Below, one piece after another: positions 7,601 to 8,902 of a stretch of 8,902 nucleotides of DNA. The DNA is from Candidatus Melainabacteria bacterium. Lineage in GTDB: Bacteria > Cyanobacteriota > Vampirovibrionia > Obscuribacterales > Obscuribacteraceae. The stretch's first letter is position 1. Each line of letters starts with the position of its first letter. The DNA lies in NCBI GenBank assembly GCA_014380105.1, contig JACMKL010000325.1, positions 1 to 8,902 on the forward strand, given 5' to 3'. The notes below the pieces were generated by a model. That model was not told the DNA's origin. It ran no database searches and saw only the letters and a list, made by a program, of their open reading frames with translations. The position numbers were made by a program, and so were the translations under genes.

Positions 7601-8902
7601 GTCCGTCAACTTGTCCAGGCCCATGCCTACTGGCGTCTAAAAGGACTGGCAGTTGATCTTGTCATTTTCAACGAAGACCGTGCTGGATACAGGCAGCTAA
7701 TTCAAGAAATGATTTTGGGCTTGATTGCTTCTGGTGCTGGCGCGAATCTTGTTGACAAACCTGGTGGCATATTTGTGCGCGCCTCCGAGCAAATATCCAA
7801 TGAAGATCGCATTTTGATGCAGACAGTTGCTCGTGCAATCATCAAAGACTCTCATGGCACACTCGCTGAGCAATTAGCCAGACGTAACCTCCGCGAAATT
7901 AGAGTGCCGAAATTGGCACCAACTAAGCAACACAAGTTGGAAGTAGCCACTCTCCAGGCACCACAGCGCGCCGACCTGGTCTTCTACAATGGCACCGGCG
8001 GATTTACTAACGATGGGCGTGAGTATGTAATTGCCACCACTCAAAATCAAGTAACACCGGCACCATGGGTGAATGTTCTTGCTAATCCATATTTTGGAAC
8101 TGTAGTTTCTGAGAGTGGGCAGTCTTATACTTGGTTGGAAAACGCCCACGAATTTAGATTGACACCATGGCATAACGACCCGGTGACAGACTCAGCCGGA
8201 GAATCGTATTATTTAAGAGATGAAGAAACAGGCTATTTTTGGTCCCCCAGCCCATTACCTGTGCGTGGCGCCACACCATATGTGACCCGACATGGGTTTG
8301 GTTATTCCGTCTTTGAACACACCGAAAATGGCATAACTTCTGAACTACAAATTTTTGTGGCTCATGACGCGCCAGTGAAATTTGCCGGTTTAAAAATTCG
8401 CAATCATTCTGGTCGTACCAGAAAATTATCCGCAACTGCTTATATCGAATGGGTGCTTGGAGATTTGCGCAGTAAGACTGCAATGCACGTCTTCACAGAG
8501 ATAGATCCTAAAAGTGGTGCTCTGCTCGCTCGCAATCCATATAACGCTGACTTCGGCGGACGAATCGCATTCCTTGATGTCGATGATACAGCTAGAAGTC
8601 TGACCGGAGACAGAACAGAATTTCTTGGACGCAATGGTAGTCTTGCAAAACCTGCCGCCATGTTGCGCACCAAACTCTCTGGGAAAGTTGGCTCAGCACT
8701 AGATTCGTGTGGTGCCATTCAAGTACCGCTAGAATTATCTGATGGCGAAGAGCGCGAAATCGTTTTCCGCCTCGGTATCGGACAAGATGCAACAGACGCC
8801 ACCAACTTAATTCAAAGATTCCGTGGTGGACAAATGCGTTCGGATACTTTTGAAGCTTTGTGTCAATACTGGAAACACACTCTTGGCGCTGTCAACGTTC
8901 AA
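1667..8902 (+). CDS. ndvB: Cyclic beta-1,2-glucan synthase, NdvB/ChvB/Cgs type (3' truncated by window)
   Basis: A giant inner-membrane enzyme that makes cyclic beta-1,2-glucan from UDP-glucose; such glucans serve in osmotic adaptation and host interaction in known cases. The window holds 2412 residues without a stop or frameshift; family members are about 2800-2900, so roughly 400-500 are missing. Residues 86-120 carry the N-terminal family block (RRITPAGEWLLDNF, then HLPKGYSREL). TM segments lie near 415-437 and 447-475. The GT84 domain (about 486-805) keeps its catalytic set: Asp536 (LLTDFTDA), Asp635/Asp637 (LDTDTQ), Asp749/Glu752 (SHDLLEG) and R780xxRW784. More TM segments lie near 827-843, 846-866, 889-908, 948-966 and 974-995. 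The glycoamylase-like cyclization region (GH189 type in current naming) spans about 1006-1600, with YNWYET (1100-1105), SEARL (1368-1372), SWSGSMFEYLMP (1406-1417), WGISESGYN (1451-1459) and AHHQGM (1548-1553). Two GH94-type beta-sandwich modules start near 1630 and 2106, with a helical region between them; the phosphorylase barrel is mostly beyond the edge. The start at 1667 follows an in-frame TAA at 1664-1666 and puts the conserved ELFS block near residue 35. Several starts could be argued; the family call is firm. Confidence 0.97.
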   Translation, partial: MTALAKLLHLTDRFLTNGLPNEYSGNEAPLSSELFSADQMAQHGKKLAAFHKIALGSNPDKLLKRLADNEAVLSDVCELLTAATKANRRITPAGEWLLDNFYLIEEQIRTAKRHLPKGYSRELPRLANGPSADLPRVYDIALTTIAHGDGRVDPENLNRFLASYQVVSELKIGELWAIPIVLRLALIENLRRVAVRIAAHMIESDLADTWADRMIEVATNDPKSLILVVADMARSNPPMGSSFVSEFSRRLLGQSSSLSLGLTWIEQRLSETSVTIEQLVQAETQSQAIDQVSISNSIGSLRALGAMDWRKFVERQSVVEQVFLDDPIYGEMDFLTRDHYRHTVEKVARKSKFTEGEVAAMAMQLSVKATAERGMDDRTSHVGYYLIDDGLTDLETFAKVRHPLGDLFRRLARRFPLFFYLMPIVAISLTASILLILRMKDYIHAAPVTYLFGFVALICTSQLALALVNWLATLLAHSRPLPKLDYTLGVPEHARTLIAVPTLLVNSDNVNDLIETLEVRFLANRDDNIHLALLTDFTDAPTERTEKDQDLLLQAQHGIEELNKKYKNGPNDIFFLFHRPRKWNEKQNTWMGYERKRGKLAALNAALRGKDLGNFQKIVGDISILASAKFVITLDTDTQLPRETARQFVGAMMHPLNRVHFDEKKNIVTQGYGILQPRVGVSLPNERLTKYAGLYGHEPGIDPYTRTVSDVYQDLFYEGSFIGKGIYDIDAFERGLNGRFPENRILSHDLLEGCYVRSGLLSDVQLYEEYPSSYLSDVSRRHRWIRGDWQIFGWLFPFVTTENKTKEANPLSPLSVWKIFDNLRRSLVAPSLLILLVLGWTMLTPAWFWTAAVVSIIFVPPLMFSGLQLFRKPDDSLVGQHILGTFSGAAVQFSQSLFLIACLPFEAYFSLDAIGITLWRFWITGKSLLSWNPSGSLYRKEPKDVPGIFLKMIIAPMTAAAVGTFLYKYRQDALPIAAPFLLAWFFSPVIVWWISQPIVSRRGNLSAQQNAFLQKVARRTWAFFEVYVNDENNWLPPDNYQELPVARVAHRTSPTNMGLCLLANLTAHDFGFIQTSKLIERCEKTLATMQGLERHRGHLYNWYETTTKTPLAPRYISTVDSGNLAGHLITLNSGLRALPDQKVLSVRMFEGLHHTLAVLADCLNDSILHKGNVAPEIAKLDSELVSNRGQFPNTFLGIYDSLMRLSDLTVSLSKRLSENFDPEVGFWIQKFEQQLNEAKTEIHSLAPWATLPDVPKTLLESTLFNGIPTLNELASLSVDSQNFIQQSGRASESLDERKSLGSLLILVSEGSRRAKERIEAIDKLILSATDLSNMEYEFLFDKERRLLAIGYNADDRRLDASYYDLLASEARLCNFVAIAQGQLPQESWFALGRLLTTAGGDPVLFSWSGSMFEYLMPLIVMPTYEGTILDQTYKACVARQIEYGKQRNIPWGISESGYNAVDVHLNYQYRAFGVPGLGLKRGLAQDLVIAPYATALALMVAPEESCTNLERMHAEGFVGRYGFYEAIDYTASRIPRGQTHATVTSYMAHHQGMAFLSIAYLLLDKPMQKRFEADPAMQATILLLQERIPRASAFHSQTAETADMRINSEVDEAPVRYIDRPDTSVPAVQLLSNGRYHVMITNSGGGYSRSRDIAVTRWREDTTCDNWGTFCYFRDVASGEFWSNAHQPTLKTCEQYQAIFSESRVEFKRRDFDFDTHTEIVVSSEDDIELRRVRVTNRSRYRRTIEVTTYAEVVLAPPSNDWQHPAFSNLFVQTEILPKRQAILCNRRPRSEHEQNPWMFHLLAVHGAFHTDVSYETDRMKFIGRGNTLVNPTALKATKELSGSQGSVLDPIVAIRCRITLDPEESATINMVTGVADNRDGCLALVEKYQDRRLADRVFDLAWTHSQVVLRQINADEADGQLYARLASYVLYANSALRADASVLMKNRRGQQGLWGYAISGDLPIVLLQIKDPENIDLVRQLVQAHAYWRLKGLAVDLVIFNEDRAGYRQLIQEMILGLIASGAGANLVDKPGGIFVRASEQISNEDRILMQTVARAIIKDSHGTLAEQLARRNLREIRVPKLAPTKQHKLEVATLQAPQRADLVFYNGTGGFTNDGREYVIATTQNQVTPAPWVNVLANPYFGTVVSESGQSYTWLENAHEFRLTPWHNDPVTDSAGESYYLRDEETGYFWSPSPLPVRGATPYVTRHGFGYSVFEHTENGITSELQIFVAHDAPVKFAGLKIRNHSGRTRKLSATAYIEWVLGDLRSKTAMHVFTEIDPKSGALLARNPYNADFGGRIAFLDVDDTARSLTGDRTEFLGRNGSLAKPAAMLRTKLSGKVGSALDSCGAIQVPLELSDGEEREIVFRLGIGQDATDATNLIQRFRGGQMRSDTFEALCQYWKHTLGAVNVQ

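Overview
The window holds three same-strand (+) protein genes: the 3' end of an RND efflux transporter, a small SprT-like zinc metallopeptidase of unknown role, and most of a very large cyclic beta-1,2-glucan synthase (NdvB/ChvB/Cgs type) that runs off the right edge. The only non-coding stretches are 19 bp between genes 1 and 2 and about 148 bp between genes 2 and 3. No RNA gene, CRISPR array, insertion sequence or prophage is visible. Every long reverse-strand or alternative-frame reading is a shadow of one of these three genes.

Organism: a bacterium with a Gram-negative envelope is the simplest reading, because a HAE1-class RND pump needs an outer membrane to work across and cyclic beta-glucans are usually periplasmic. 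Base composition looks moderate (near 50% GC by eye), unlike the GC-rich rhizobia where ndvB is best known. The lineage cannot be fixed from this sequence. A non-rhizobial Gram-negative or deep-branching environmental lineage is possible, but that is inference.

Layout: bases 1-899 encode the last periplasmic piece and TM8-TM12 of the RND pump. Bases 919-1518 encode the metallopeptidase, with an HEFCH zinc motif. Bases 1519-1666 carry two hairpin-capable dyads, a weak extended -10 candidate, a good Shine-Dalgarno sequence and a six-codon leader ORF whose stop overlaps the next start (ATGA). Bases 1667-8902 encode 2412 residues of the glucan synthase: an N-terminal helical region, a membrane-embedded GT84 glucosyltransferase, a cyclization domain, and the front part of the GH94-type phosphorylase region that sets ring size. 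The catalytic barrel of that last domain is mostly beyond the window.

How they fit: the synthase would polymerise UDP-glucose into a beta-1,2-glucan, close it into a ring and trim it by phosphorolysis at the inner membrane. Its usual partner, the NdvA/ChvA ABC exporter, is not seen here. The RND pump and metallopeptidase may be neighbours only; nothing in the sequence ties them to glucan synthesis. I see no clearly new system. The points most worth a second look are the coupled leader ORF before the synthase, the orphan metallopeptidase, and the candidate catalytic residues of the synthase.
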